From positions 2,747,829-2,811,828 of the forward strand of contig JACEVL010000128.1 of NCBI GenBank assembly GCA_020284085.1: 64,000 nt of DNA, read 5' to 3'. This document shows, piece after piece, positions 45,941-57,298 of the stretch (positions are counted from its first letter, which is position 1; each line of letters opens with the position of its first letter). Made by a program: the position numbers and the translations under genes. The notes under the pieces were generated by a model. The model was not told the origin of the DNA, made no database searches, and was given only the letters and a program-made list of their open reading frames with translations. Source of the DNA: Aporrectodea caliginosa. Lineage: Eukaryota > Annelida > Clitellata > Crassiclitellata > Lumbricidae.

Positions 45941-46055
45941 CTTCCATCTTCAGCTCCAGTTGAGCGTCTCTTTAGCACTGCTGGACGAATTGACTAACTC
46001 ACCCAGGCGCAAACTAAGTTCTCTAACAGACTATCATTTTGAAAAACTTTACTGA
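45941..46055 (+). pseudogene. hAT transposase dimerisation-domain remnant
   Basis: The plus strand reads LPSSAPVERLFSTAGRID, then a stop, then after a frame change RRKLSSLTDYHFEKL. This is the C-terminal hATC block (.SSAPVERLFS.AG.I...RR..LS.......L). Stops and a shift show it is dead. It supports the hAT assignment of the enclosing element. Confidence 0.85.
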
Positions 46056-46648
46056 AAATCAAATAAACTCTAACTTGTTTTAATGGATCATAATTGTAAA
46101 TCGTAGGGGAGAGTCTGCACCCTTGATCCTATTTTGGAACTTTTCTCCTTTAATGAAAATGTGTTAACATGTTTTAACTTGGATCAAATGTGTCTAATAG
46201 ACAATTTTATTTTCAATCTAACTTTATATTCAATGTTCTATCATTCCATCATTTTTAATATGTTATGTGCCAAAAACGAAGGTGACTCAGATGGGATCAA
46301 GGGTGCATGTATGTATGCACCCTTGATCCCACTTATATGCACCCTTGATCCTATGTTTGCTCATTTGATCCTGGTGCTGGTTTATCCAACAAAAAGCTGT
46401 TTTGTTATTAACAGTAATATTTTAATGTTGATTACAAAAAGAAAATAACTATATTAGATCTTACACTGCCTGTACTGTCAGATGACTTAGTTATAGGCCT
46501 ACTCGAGATTCTGAACACCAAGATCTTCATGTTCGTCATCATCAGTGTTTTTCCAATTTCAAAACTAAGCACAAGTATGCTTAAAACTTACATTGTGTTT
46601 GTATTTTAACTGTAGTTTTTAACTTTAGCTTAACTTTTTAACATTTAA

Positions 46649-46732
46649 TAGAAATTAACTATAAATTTATCATATGCACCCTTGATCCCATAGGATCAAG
46701 GTGCATATGATAAATTTATAGTTAATTTCTAG
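46649..46732. repeat. Palindrome inside the iterated-TIR element
   Basis: agaaattaactataaattta...gatcc, centre cata, then the inverse. One base differs in the cccttg/aaggt part. Confidence 0.85.
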
Positions 46733-47154
46733 GATCAAGGGTGCATATGCACATGGGGATCAAGGGTGCAACACCCTACTATTCAGTGGCGTCACTAGGG
46801 TCGGTGTCACCCGGTGCGGTAACTCATGGTGGCACTGGCACTGGCACCCCATGTACAACCTCCCTTTCCAGACCAAGCAGAATCCTTAATGATTTTTGTA
46901 CTAATGTTACCGTAAATCGCAATTCCTGTATTTACCAGAATGTAATATTTAAAATAGTGATATTAACAACTAGCAGAATTAGAATTACAAATGCATATTT
47001 TGTTTATTTTATTTCTTATTTTAATCATTTACCATCAGGTCAGCAGTTATATAATTAAAAATCAAATTAGCAAATATTGGTGGACTGTGGAGGGCAATGA
47101 AGGTGCCTGCAGCCTCCTTATAAAATAATGTTTAAAGAATACAGAAAATTATAT

Positions 47155-47168
47155 TATAATATATATAT

Positions 47169-47220
<52 letters not shown>
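47155..47220. repeat. (TA)n microsatellite
   Basis: A long ta tract that was the target of the mariner insertion; a shorter ta tract continues at 48221-48231. Confidence 0.9.
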
Positions 47221-47221
<1 letters not shown>

Positions 47222-47223
<2 letters not shown>

Positions 47224-48220
47224 GGGTGGGCCATTAAAAATGAGAACATCGCGTTCAATCGTGTTTAATAAAATATCGGATTGTGTTTTCAGTAAATCTT
47301 AAACACGTAAATTATTCTCTGATGTACTAACTTACCAAATCAAGCCTTTTCGACGTAACGTGAAGAAAGATTTACAACTTATAGCGTACAATCGTGTGAT
47401 GGGGCAGGTGATAACGAAGGCTGTAAATTAAAACGCCTGCTACGAAGTCAGCAGCTATTTGAAATGTTTCCTAACGAAAGAAGAGCCCGAAGCATTTGGT
47501 CCACAGATTAAAAGACATTTATAATTGCCACACCAGTTAACTGTCCAATTGATCGCGTTTATTCTGATGTAAGAACGAAAAGCAAATTCCAGCACCAACT
47601 TAAGACTCGTATGCGAACATGAACATTTCAGTCGCAGCATCTTGGTTTCGGTCGGTGTGTCTCGGATGGGAAAACCAATGTAGTGTTTGCTGGACCCGGA
47701 GTCAAAGTAAACAGTAAATACTATTGTGATCAGTGCACGTTCTAGAAAAAGGTTTACTTCCTAAGCAAGATGTAGACCTAATCGTCACAATAATTATTGG
47801 ACGTTGCAAGAGGGCGGAGTTCCTTCACACACAGCAAGAGGCACTCAACTTCCATCATCGGGAGAAACTTAATCGAATCAGACATATGGCCTCCAAATTG
47901 CCCAGACCTAAACCCGGTAGACTATGCTGTTTGGGGTGCCCTTAAGCAAAAATCTACCTTCGTCGTAAATGTAAAGTAGAACAACTGACACTGGCCATTG
48001 TTGAGGAATGGCGAAAATTGTCCAAGAGATTTACCGACAGGAGCTTAATTATAACGATCGCGTGGCACAGGCGTTTAAAAGAAATTGTTGAAAATCGAGG
48101 CGGGCACATATATTATAACAGTTAGCAACAAATTACCTGCATTTTGAAAAGAAAAAAGATATTAATTAAATAAATAATTAAGATTGAACGCGATGTTCTC
48201 ATTTTTAATGGCCCACCCTG
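47222..48220 (+). mobile_element. mariner-like element, inactive
   Basis: Inverted termini (c)gggtgggccattaaaaatga plus gaacatcgcgttcaatc on both ends, flanked by TA in a (TA)n tract. Length is 999 bp. Transposase remnants read SDGKTNVVFAGPGVKVNSKY, VLEKGLLPKQDVD and WPPNCPDLNPVDYAVWGALK. The last is the conserved segment around the second catalytic aspartate of mariner (W.PNSPDLNP.DY..WG). Frames are broken, so it is non-functional. Confidence 0.92.
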
Positions 48221-48927
48221 TATATATATATACTTTATTTCGCACAAAGCAGAACAGAGAAACTAAGCAAACTTAGTAAAGACTAGAACAGAAATACAAA
48301 AATACAAAAACTCCTTCCAAACAGACTGGGAGATAACTCAAACTATTGCTTTTCTCGAAGCAAAAACGTAGTGGACCTGCGTTCTTATATAATACATGTA
48401 GTGTCAATAATTGGCAAATTTTATATAATAAAGAAAAAATAATTGGAAATTTTGGCTGATTAGGCCTATATATTAAAACATTGTAATATAGGAATATTAT
48501 CAATTAAAATCAGGTTAGCAATTGCAATTAAAAATTGCAATTAAAAATATTAATATACGCCTATGGCAATATACTCATAAATGAAATAATACAAAAAACA
48601 GGAACAAATACGCAAGCATTTCAGCACTTAGTGAACATCTCGACTAGATCAGAACTTTCCTTTCCTAGCTTTCAAGACTGCGAACTTGTGAAGTCGAAGT
48701 CAGTGCCTTTCGGCGACTTACTTTCAATTGATAATATCGCAAAATCGGAGAGCCTTGATTGTCCCATTGTAGATCGTAAATAGTTCTTTTATAAGTTTAA
48801 GCTTTGAAAAGCTTCTCTGACATAAAGCCAAAGACACACAGATCGTCAGAAATAATTTTAGGCTTACTGAAAGGGCGAGATTCCACGAAGCCCCATTCAG
48901 CAATGAATGTCAAAATGTCAAAACGTC

Positions 48928-49272
48928 TTAAATTGCCAAATCTTTGGCATACTTCAGATTAATCTCTGCTGCTTTCAGATGCCTTCTCAGCCTAGGTATT
49001 TCTATTAAAAGTGTACTCTCGGACACTTCATCATAGAAAGTAGTCAATTTTGGAATGGACACCTTCAACTCTTCTTCAGAGGCAGCTATCAGACCATTTA
49101 TTTGAACAGTCTTAGACATGGCTGCTACTTCTTTGATGGCTTGTTCAATTGAATGCTTCACCAGGTGACTGTGCTTCTCGTTTAGAGAAAGTCCTATAGT
49201 GCCTCTAGCTTTTTCACCAAGTTGAACCATTATTGTAATTGGGTAATATTGACCGCACTGACCGTAGCGCAT
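48928..49272 (-). pseudogene. hAT transposase fragment
   Basis: 114 open codons: SLNEKHSHLVKHSIEQAIKE, then FYDEVSESTLLIEIPRLRRH and LKAAEINLKYAKDLA. The E...S..L..EIPRLRRHLKAA.I block resembles the C-terminal part of hAT-derived ZMYM1/THAP12-like proteins. It lacks the catalytic core, so it is a remnant of the element at 46784-49503. The same region decays further at about 11225-11443. Confidence 0.65.
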
Positions 49273-50193
49273 TAGCAGGCTCTAACAAGTAAATTGCTTA
49301 AGGTAAGTTGATAAAATACATGTAAGCGGGGCTTACGAAAAATGTTTTTGTTGTCTGTTACTGTTAATTTAAAAATAATAAATTTCTGCTGAAACTCTGC
49401 ACAAAATATGTTTAGACAGTCATTTTGTCACTTTGGTGTCACCCCTACGATGGTGACACCCGGTGCGGTCCGCACCCCCCGCACCCCCCTAGTGACGCCA
49501 CTGCTACTATTTTTACATTATGCATAATAACTTTTTATAAACATAACCTAGAACCCTGCAAAGTTGTTTGTACTACACTGAAACACAATATGTTTAAAGC
49601 TATATCAGCAAAATTACTCCCCTAACGCAAATATCGAAACTGTGACTCTGTGAGGTTCGAAAAATCAGCGAAAAAATTACTTTTTACCCACAAAAACTAA
49701 CTTTTGCAATAGAAATAGAACAATTGCTCAAATCCTCTCTGAGACACATGAAGTGACGTCGAATTAAATTTTTTAATAGTTTTGCTCGCTGCTCGGTGAT
49801 ATTGAGTAAGTAAGTACGGAGAAAACCCATTAGGATCAAGGGTGCTTTAGGATCAAGGGTGCAGACTCTGCCATTGGATACCTGACAAACTTATAATACA
49901 ATTGAATGTATATATTACTACAATTTACAAGCCATATATTTTGGTTCATTGGATGTTTTAGTTTAAAAATAGAGTAAATTAAAAATTATCGAAAAAATTC
50001 TAAATCATCTGCCAATTTTAAAGGAATAATTGAAAAGTAATTGGTAATTGAATTACAATCAAAATGTAATTCAATTACTTTCACAATCAAGTAATTGTAG
50101 GCCTAATTGTAATTCAATTACATTTACAAGCATGTAATTGCAATTATAATTGAATTACATTTAGAATGTAATTGATACAACACTCCTGATCAA

Positions 50194-50500
50194 GAACATT
50201 GCAAAATATTGCGGACAGATGTCGAGAAGACAAAGTGAGGGAAGTCAGCAGTACGGCCTGAGGAATAATAGTGAGGATCTATTTTTCAGCTGCTGCCCAT
50301 TACCAAGCCATATAAATTGCGTTTTTGAAGCGTTGAGGCGCAGACGATTGGATGACATCCAATTGCCGAGAGCCTCTATAGCACGCTGCATTGTGGCTGC
50401 TGCAGGCAGAGCATTAGATGCCGGACAATGCAGATAAGCCTAAATAATCATCAGCGTAGAGCTGACTCAGAACACCACAGGAGGCCAGGACAGTTACAAA
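50194..50500 (-). mobile_element. Old LINE remnant, resumed after two insertions
   Basis: Continues sequence interrupted at 38456 by element A and at 45512 by the hAT. It is poorly conserved, and the assignment rests on continuity with 37783-38450. Confidence 0.4.
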
Positions 50501-50504
50501 AAAG

Positions 50505-51075
50505 GCTTATGTGTAAGTATACATATGTATGAATAATGTATTCATGTATATATACACATGTATGTATGTAGTTATACATATATACATACATAAATGTATA
50601 TATACTTACATGTAAGTATAGATATGTGTATATTCATTTATATATACAGGCATGTATGTATTCAAACACATATACAATTATACATGCATAAATATATATT
50701 TACTTACACATACCTATACATACATATATACACATATACATATGTACATATATACACACATATAATTATAAATTTACATAAGTACATTTATATACGTATA
50801 TATACATATATATATACATGTACATATAGCCTACACATACATCTATATACATATATACATACATATATACACATAGATACACACATCACATATATGGATA
50901 TACATATATATACAAATATACATATATATCATAAATATACACACTTATATCCAAATATATAACATATGTACATGTATATAGATATAAATACATATATATA
51001 AAAACATACATATACAAACATACATATACATGCATATATATAATATATATACATATATGTACATACACATATATG
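50505..51075. repeat. (TATACA)n-type long AT/AC microsatellite
   Basis: About 570 bp of irregular tata-cata-tgta units, open on both strands by chance. Confidence 0.92.
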
Positions 51076-51189
51076 TTTTACCATGAAACCTCCGGACTAT
51101 CTAACCTTCGGACTATCGATACGTAACCAATCACAATATCACATGACGGTAAAACCGTAGTTGCTCAATCATTTTATATCGTCATTCAA

Positions 51190-51510
51190 AAATGGAAGCT
51201 GGATTGATGAAAATAATTGTTGACCTAAATGAAAGTTGGATTGGTGAAACTAATTCTTTATTTAAAAAGAAGCTGTATTGATGAAAAATAATGTTTCTAT
51301 AAATTATAGAAGCTGGAATGATGAAAGAAATTTTCTGCTTCAATAGAAGCTGGATCTAAAAAATTTTCCTTAAGTAGAAGTGGGAGTGACAGGAAAAATT
51401 CCTGCATAGATAGAAGTTGGATTGATGAAAAAATTCTTGGGGTTAGATAGAAGTTGGAATGATGACACTAATTCTTGCTTTAACAGAAGTCCGATTGATG
51501 AAATTTTGTT
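51190..51510. repeat. Minisatellite, ~43-bp unit, about 7-8 copies
   Basis: agaagctggattgatgaaa followed by a variable A/T/C tail recurs with drift (gaagttggattgatgaaa, gaagctggaatgatgaaa and so on). Confidence 0.85.
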
Positions 51511-52758
51511 CTCTTAAAGGGAAGATGAACATTGGTAGACTGCTTGCTTACCAACGTCAAGTACGGCAATGAAGACATTGAAATAATTTAGTAACGTAAA
51601 CTTAGGATAACCCAGATGACTTTCTTGAATAATGATAAGTCAAAGGAATAAGAACTGATTGTTATTGTGGCTGGCAAGATTATTTCTAAGTGTTAGAAAC
51701 TATGAAACCCAATTTGAAATTAATTATTTGTTCAACAGGAAGCCAAAGATTTAAGCACAGGGGTTATATGTTAAAATTTAGAGGTACTAGTTATGGCTCT
51801 AAAATGAATGGGCCTAAGCCAGATTCACAAAGAAACCAGATTGCAGTAATGCACGAGTGATATCAGTGACAGAGTTGTCTCCACTAGAATTGGCAAAGAG
51901 CAGAAACATGAACAATATACATATACATGTACAATGATTGATTGAACTGAACTTGGATGAACTATTTACTGCACCAAACAAATGCTACAGTTATTCATAA
52001 ATTGACGAGTATTGTGTAACAAGAGCCAAGAATAGCTGATAGCTTACATTAGCCTTGCGTCCTTGACCCCCTACTTCTTGATTATTGATCATACGTGTTT
52101 ATTACTTATTTAGTACATATATAGGTAATCAATCAATAGTAGTAATGACAATAAAAGTAATAATGACAGCCTAATAGGAACCACGATAATAATACTAATA
52201 ATAATTAGAATAACAATTGTAACGGTAGTAACAATAATAATAATAATGATAATAATAATAATAATGAAATGAATAAATATTAATAATCGTAATCATAAAC
52301 TCGAAACTTTACAGCGCCCACAAAAGCGAAGTCGCTGGAACCAGCTTATTCACGGCGCTCAATGAAAACAAAATGATCAAAACCTATAGGCATGAGGTCA
52401 AAATCCAGAGTCAGACAGGCAAACAGCTAAGGTGGCAATATAACATACTAAATGCAGAATGTGAATTAGTTACAGCAACAGTTGAGATAATAGTAATGAG
52501 CAGCAGGATTAGATTAAGAATAAGCTAGTAATACTAACACACTGAAATGCAGTGAGTGTAGTAGTTAGAATCAGTTGTAACAAGAGTGCTGAAGTTAGAG
52601 TAATATTGAAGACGTTTTTACATATCGACCCTAGAAATATTGGAAAATCGTCAAGCAAATCCCATCACAATTTCCGATTAGAGACTCGTAAAACAGTCAA
52701 CTGCAATTGTCAAACACACACACAGCGATATTAATCCACAGCAGTAACAGTAAACTTT
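51511..52758. other. Intergenic with (AAT)n tracts and a LINE 3' end
   Basis: (ata/aat)n lies at 52190-52270. Next to it, on the minus strand, a gagcgccgtgaataagctgg ... gggcgctgtaaagtttcgag end looks like a LINE 3' terminus of another subfamily. The rest was not recognised. Confidence 0.45.
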
Positions 52759-53043
52759 TCAACAGAAGTTGTGAACGACGTGTGCGATAGCTCTCCAGTA
52801 AATGCCGACATTCCAACGCCCATTGTTGTAACTCTCTTGCAAGCTTTCAATGCGCCGTTGCAGTCGTCGGGATGACCGTTTACGCGCGGGCGGCGAGTCA
52901 CCACGTTCAACTGCATGTTTAAGACTTCGACATTGTATCTCCTCGTCCTTTAGGCTAATTTTCGGATGAAAATCCACAAGTTCGTGTAGTAGTACAAACC
53001 ACCTCTCCTCTGCAGGTACAATGCGTTCATTAATCCTACTCAT
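52759..53043 (-). CDS. Hypothetical 94-codon open frame, possible first exon
   Basis: Starts ATG and reads MSRINERIVPAEERWFVLLH, then ELVDFHPKISLKDEEIQCRS, then a basic RGDSPPARKRSSRRLQRRIE. The balanced, charged, non-repetitive composition resembles a real N terminus, possibly the DNA-binding end of a transposase or a host exon. Upstream on the minus strand there is gtccactatt/gtccgctatt iteration typical of the edge of a pogo/Tigger-like DNA element. Family not recognised. Confidence 0.35.
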   Translation of the reverse strand: MSRINERIVPAEERWFVLLHELVDFHPKISLKDEEIQCRSLKHAVERGDSPPARKRSSRRLQRRIESLQESYNNGRWNVGIYWRAIAHVVHNFC

Positions 53044-53590
53044 TATTATAAATGGAGCCCAGAACCAAAATGGCGGACCCCCAGAATAGTGGACCCAACT
53101 AAATAGTGGACCCCCGGAATAGCGGACCGGTACCTTTCAAACAACCATTTTAAAGAGAAAATCCAGCAAAAAACAAGAAAACGTGAAATTGTCTATTACT
53201 TAGAATTTTGCTGATCAATTTGCCCTCAAATTTACACACATGGTAAGTGAACTGTTTTGCTGCTCAACACATCTGCAAATAATCACCTAGAAATTGATAT
53301 AATAAAGCGTGAAGACCAAAACACAGTAAAGTACTGGGTCATTCAGTCTCAACTCAACAAATGTTTTGAAAGTTTCCCACTTGACCATCTCAGAGTTTGA
53401 TGAAATTTGCATAGAATGTGCATTAATGTATTAGAACATGCTGTGCAAAAGTTTACAGCAACATTCTTAGCATTTTATTTTTGACAGAATTTTAAGGACG
53501 TCTGCGGTGACCCTGTTTATCGATTTAGAAATGTGAATATGTGATTTAGAAATCGTGTCTTAATTTGCTGCCATATTCAGAAGGCGGTAA

Positions 53591-54042
53591 GGGGCCGTCC
53601 ATAAAGTACGTCACGCTATTTTTGACCATTTTACCCCCCCTCCCCCTGTCACAAACTGTCACAAAACTCGGACCCCCTAAAGTACGTCACACTTTCAACA
53701 TAGAAATAATAATACTTCCGAAAGCAAGGCTAATACATAAACAAGGCTTCGCAACAGCATTATTACTAGCGCTCCAAGCGAGAGGAATCGTGAAAAACAC
53801 ATTCAGGAGATATGCATTTCATGCTATTTTGACATAAAACTAATTAAAATGTTTCAGAAAATTTTTGAAAATTATTTTTAAAGCTATGAAATTCTACTAA
53901 AAAAATTAAAAATAAATTATAAATAAAATAAAAAAAAAATAAATGTGACGTCACACATGGCCTGACCCCCTCCCCTGTCACAAACTGTCACACTTTCTTA
54001 AACCCCCTCCCCTGGAGCGTGACGTACTTTATTGACGGCCCC
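53591..54042. mobile_element. MITE with ggggccgtccataaagtacg ends
   Basis: Inverted termini ggggccgtcca(t/a)taaagtac gtcacgc at both ends, flanked by taa on each side. Internally cccctcccc(c)tgtcacaaactgtcaca is repeated. The 3-bp TAA duplication would fit PIF/Harbinger-like integration, but superfamily is inferred from ends only. Confidence 0.85.
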
Positions 54043-54519
54043 TAAATCCACTATTATTGCAGATAAATTGATGAAATTTGCAGGACACCTAGCTAATGTG
54101 GTGCTAATAAACAGGGCTGTTAAAATCGCGATAAAGTATCGCAATACTTAGTATCGCCGATACGTTTTTCAGTATCACAGCGAGTATCGCGATAGTTTTT
54201 TTTAGCCTGTCGGCGATACTCGATACCAATACTTTTTTCCACTGTAATTTATATATTTTCTCGTTCGCTTGAGTTAAGTTGCGATCAAGAAATACTGAGA
54301 TATAATTCTTTACGCTTCGAAAATTGCCTCTTTCTTTGAAAATAGCCTCTTTCTGCCATCTATGATCGTTGGTGTGAATGGAAAGAATCTACATGTATTT
54401 CACGTGATTAAACGGAAACTGACTTACAAATGTGTAAGAACAAAGAAATAGGTCCTTTGTGTGATGTTCTGGAATCAGAGAGCACATCCAATGAAGATAT
54501 TAGAGTCGCCGGCTTAAAA

Positions 54520-54719
54520 TTGATGGCACTGTTGCAATGGGAAGCCAGCGTAGGACATAGTCATGTAGGTAGACATGTGGGAGAAGCAAGGGAGATGAGC
54601 TGTCAAGTTCAGAACAAACGGAAAGGAAGATAAGCTTGTCTTGGGAAGCACAGCAGATAGTGAAGCCCAGCAAATAGTGAGTTGCAGTAGTCGATGCGAC
54701 AACAAATGAAAGCATGGAC
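54520..54719 (-). mobile_element. L2-type LINE fragment, minus copy
   Basis: The minus strand reads HAFICCRIDYCNSLF and further PLLLPHVYLHDYVLRWLPIA. It is head to head with a plus-strand fragment at 54722 (HAFIYCCIDYCKLLIAGLPK), forming an inverted LINE pair. Confidence 0.7.
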
Positions 54720-54721
54720 TA

Positions 54722-55625
54722 TTTATTGTTATCCATGCTTTCATATATTGCTGCATTGACTACTGCAAATCAGGGTTGGCAAGTTGCCACCGCCGGTTAT
54801 AACCGGTTATTGCCAAGGCTATAACCGTCCCGGCAACAACCTCTTGGCAATAATGGCAACAGCCTCATGGCAAAAATCATTTGGCAAAAATAGAAACCAT
54901 TAATTATTGTGGTAATAAAATATGTAATCTTCACAGTTAGCTTAATTTTTTATTTCTTCTGGCTTGCTACTTTACAGAGTTCATTAATTTAAATATATAT
55001 CATGCTTTAAATCAATCAAGTTTTTCCAAATAAAAATCACCTAATTTAAATAACCATATAATTTCTTCCTAATAAAAGACATTTACAAGTTTTACATATT
55101 AAGTACAGTCAATATCGAATTGTGTAATTTATTAATATGAATTAGAAATTTTACCAAACCATTAGCTTCTATACACTACTAATAAGTTATAATAATTATA
55201 TACTACTGGTCAGGCAAGTATACAGAAAAGGCAATGACCCTGTTGACCTGAATAGACTACTGCAGTGCAAATGGCAGTTTATTTTAGAGTAGTTGAACTG
55301 TAGGTCAGAATTTTTTTATCTTAATCTCATATAGTTGACTTTAACTACATTTATACTAAGGGGTAATGTAGATTTAGTACAGTAGTTTTAATTTCCCACA
55401 AGAAACATTTATTATAACTATGCAGTCTGTGCAGTGAAATATGATTTTCTTTTGCCTTGTCCTTACTTTGGAGAAAATGGACAACTGGCAATAACCGGCC
55501 GGCAACAACTGGCAATAACCGGTTATTGCCACTGTCCCGGCAACAATAGGTTGTTGCCGGCATTAACCCAACCCTGCTGCAAATTATTAATTGCTGGGCT
55601 TCCCAAGGTGAGCTTATTTTCCCTT
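54722..55625 (+). mobile_element. L2-type LINE fragment, plus copy, split by a MITE
   Basis: HAFIYCCIDYCK precedes 54770; LLIAGLPKVSLFSLQ follows 55585. The hAT MITE and one duplication copy lie between. Confidence 0.75.
54771..55576. mobile_element. hAT MITE, ggcaataaccgg family, copy 2
   Basis: Perfect 8-bp duplication ctgcaaat, TIR cagggttgg, palindromic ggcaataaccggttattgcc subterminal motifs. It is colinear with 32154-32923 in the opposite orientation. Confidence 0.95.
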
Positions 55626-56149
55626 CAGTGATGTGGATAATGCAGAACTGTATAGTTGCGAGTACATGGAATCCGATGTCACGTGGATTAATGAAGAAAT
55701 TATCAAGTAACTCCTCAGTTTCAGCTAGGTTTAAGCCAGATATTACAATATTTAGTATTTAATACAAGTTTGTCACTACTCTATTATTAGTGCTCCATAG
55801 CTTTGAAAGTGGCAGCAGTTTTGGCTGATAGCAAAGGATTTTGTATTATTTCAGTGCTAATTACATGCATTTTTCTCAATATAAATTGTCTTACGTAACT
55901 TTTTTCCCCGAAGTGGATTTCTACCAGCTTCTTCAGTAGACTGAAAGTTACAAAAAACGAGAAATTTGGCTTGTAGCACAATTTTGCCTTGGTCCATGAG
56001 TTCCACTCTCTGACTATATCGAAAAGTATTGGTAAAAGTATTGGTATCGGTATTGCAATACTTTTCAGAAACAGTATTGCAATACTTTTACTATGATGTA
56101 TTGGTATTGGCATTACCAATACTTTTTTCCAGTATTGTTAACAGCCCTG

Positions 56150-57208
56150 CTAAACAAGGGCTGTTGAAGAACTAGATATCTGATGGATAGTTTTTTCTAG
56201 CTGCGGATTGAAAATTGGAAAAAACAACGACCCTGTCTGGCACCAGTACTTTACTGCTCCACTATGACCAAATGGGTTGATTAACAGAGAAATTGTGAAC
56301 CATTTGCTGTAATAGTCCACATTATGTGCACAAATAAGCAATTAGGTTGGCTTTATCTATTGCATTATATGGCCATCTGAAATTGACAAAAACCTAATTT
56401 TTGTGTTTTGACGACCATTTTCAAGGCCTAATATGGGCACGTGGGATAGGTGATACAGCTGTAAAATTAGCACCATTGGAAAGAGCAGCTCAAATACTAT
56501 ACTACCGTATTAACTGCAACACGAATTGGTTTTTTAGACTCCTATAGTTCAATCAATGTAGTTGTTTCCATTATAGTAGAGTTTTAAGCATTCGCAAGCT
56601 GATACCAGGCTGACATAATGCAGACCATGTCCTTAATTAGCCTACAAAATAGGTCTGAGAAATAGAGCAATGACAAATGACTGTACTGAGATGAAATAAT
56701 GTTCTTTAAGATTGTATTTATGTCTTAAAGTGACTATTTAATACATAATTTTTAAACGAACTGTAGAAGCATGTTGAGTCATCTGCAAATGTCCAACAAT
56801 AGCTAAGTACTAAGCAGAGGATTTAATTTTGTATTACACGGATGTCCATGTTAAATGAATAATTCATATCTTTACATATACCGGTAATTGTAAAATTTAC
56901 TAGTGAGGCCCATCTAGTCTGAAGATAAGGCGAATTTCTGGTCAGGAAACACAACTTCACATGAATCGACAAGTGAAGATTCACGGGGGATCATGCACCA
57001 TTTAGTCAATGATCAACTCAACCAAAAGACTGCACTGCCTGTCTCTATCATGGCCACTGGCAGATTGGCTCATCTGAAGAACGTGATGATGCGCAAGTGA
57101 ATTTCATGCATTCTGATATCAGCCACTGGAGGAAACTTACCTAATTCAGAGTTGTTATTTGTATATTTCTTCAAACAGTTACCATGAACGTAGACAGGAT
57201 TAGGTCTC
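56150..57208. other. Intergenic, no gene supported
   Basis: No conserved coding pattern or repeat termini were recognised. Confidence 0.4.
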
Positions 57209-57223
57209 AGTAGTAAAGGATAG

Positions 57224-57298
57224 GCGGGTTAATCCATAATTCCATAAGGCGGGTTCAAGCATAATTCCATAAGGCGGGTTCAAGCATAATTTTACTTG
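57224..57298. repeat. Subterminal 25-bp tandem repeat, left arm of B
   Basis: Three copies of a 25-bp unit starting gcgggttcaagcataattcc; the inverse array is at about 62797-62871. Confidence 0.92.

Larger units (their letters stand above)
46784..49503 (-). mobile_element. hAT element, CAGTGGCGTCACTAG family
   Basis: Perfect 8-bp duplication ctactatt; TIR cagtggcgtcactagg on both sides followed by ggtgtcacccggtgcgg. It carries a minus-strand transposase remnant (48928-49272) and a mariner insertion (47222-48220). A truncated sister copy is at 11090-11775. Confidence 0.92.
46107..49871. mobile_element. DNA element with iterated tgcacccttgatcc ends
   Basis: Outer ends ggggagagtctgcacccttg / inverse of caagggtgcagactctgcc. 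Further copies of the gcacccttgatcc motif in both orientations occur at about 46300-46360, 46675-46770 and 49835-49860. Without the nested hAT the element is only about 1.0 kb and non-coding. A perfect 84-bp palindrome sits at about 46649-46732. Target duplication and superfamily are unresolved. Confidence 0.7.
45521..50185 (+). mobile_element. hAT element with taattgaattac subterminal arrays
   Basis: Perfect 8-bp duplication ctgatcaa (45513-45520, 50186-50193). Termini cagtgttgt / inverse of acaacactc, 8 of 9 matching. Both ends carry 120-150 bp of iterated tgtaattgaattaca palindromes. The left interior keeps a transposase C terminus. Most of its length is a nested insertion (46107-49871). 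Its left duplication lies one base from that of foldback A. Confidence 0.9.
54112..56149. mobile_element. hAT element with tatcgcgatac / agtattgcaatact subterminal repeats
   Basis: Perfect inverted termini cagggctgttaa, and an imperfect 8-bp duplication (ctaataaa / ctaaacaa). The left edge has gtatcgcgata iterations and the right edge agtattgcaatac iterations. No transposase was recognised. LINE pieces and the hAT MITE at 54771-55576 are nested inside. Confidence 0.8.

Noticed and set aside
50594..51068. Long I/Y/H/T open frames
   Set aside because: Translation of the tata/cata microsatellite.
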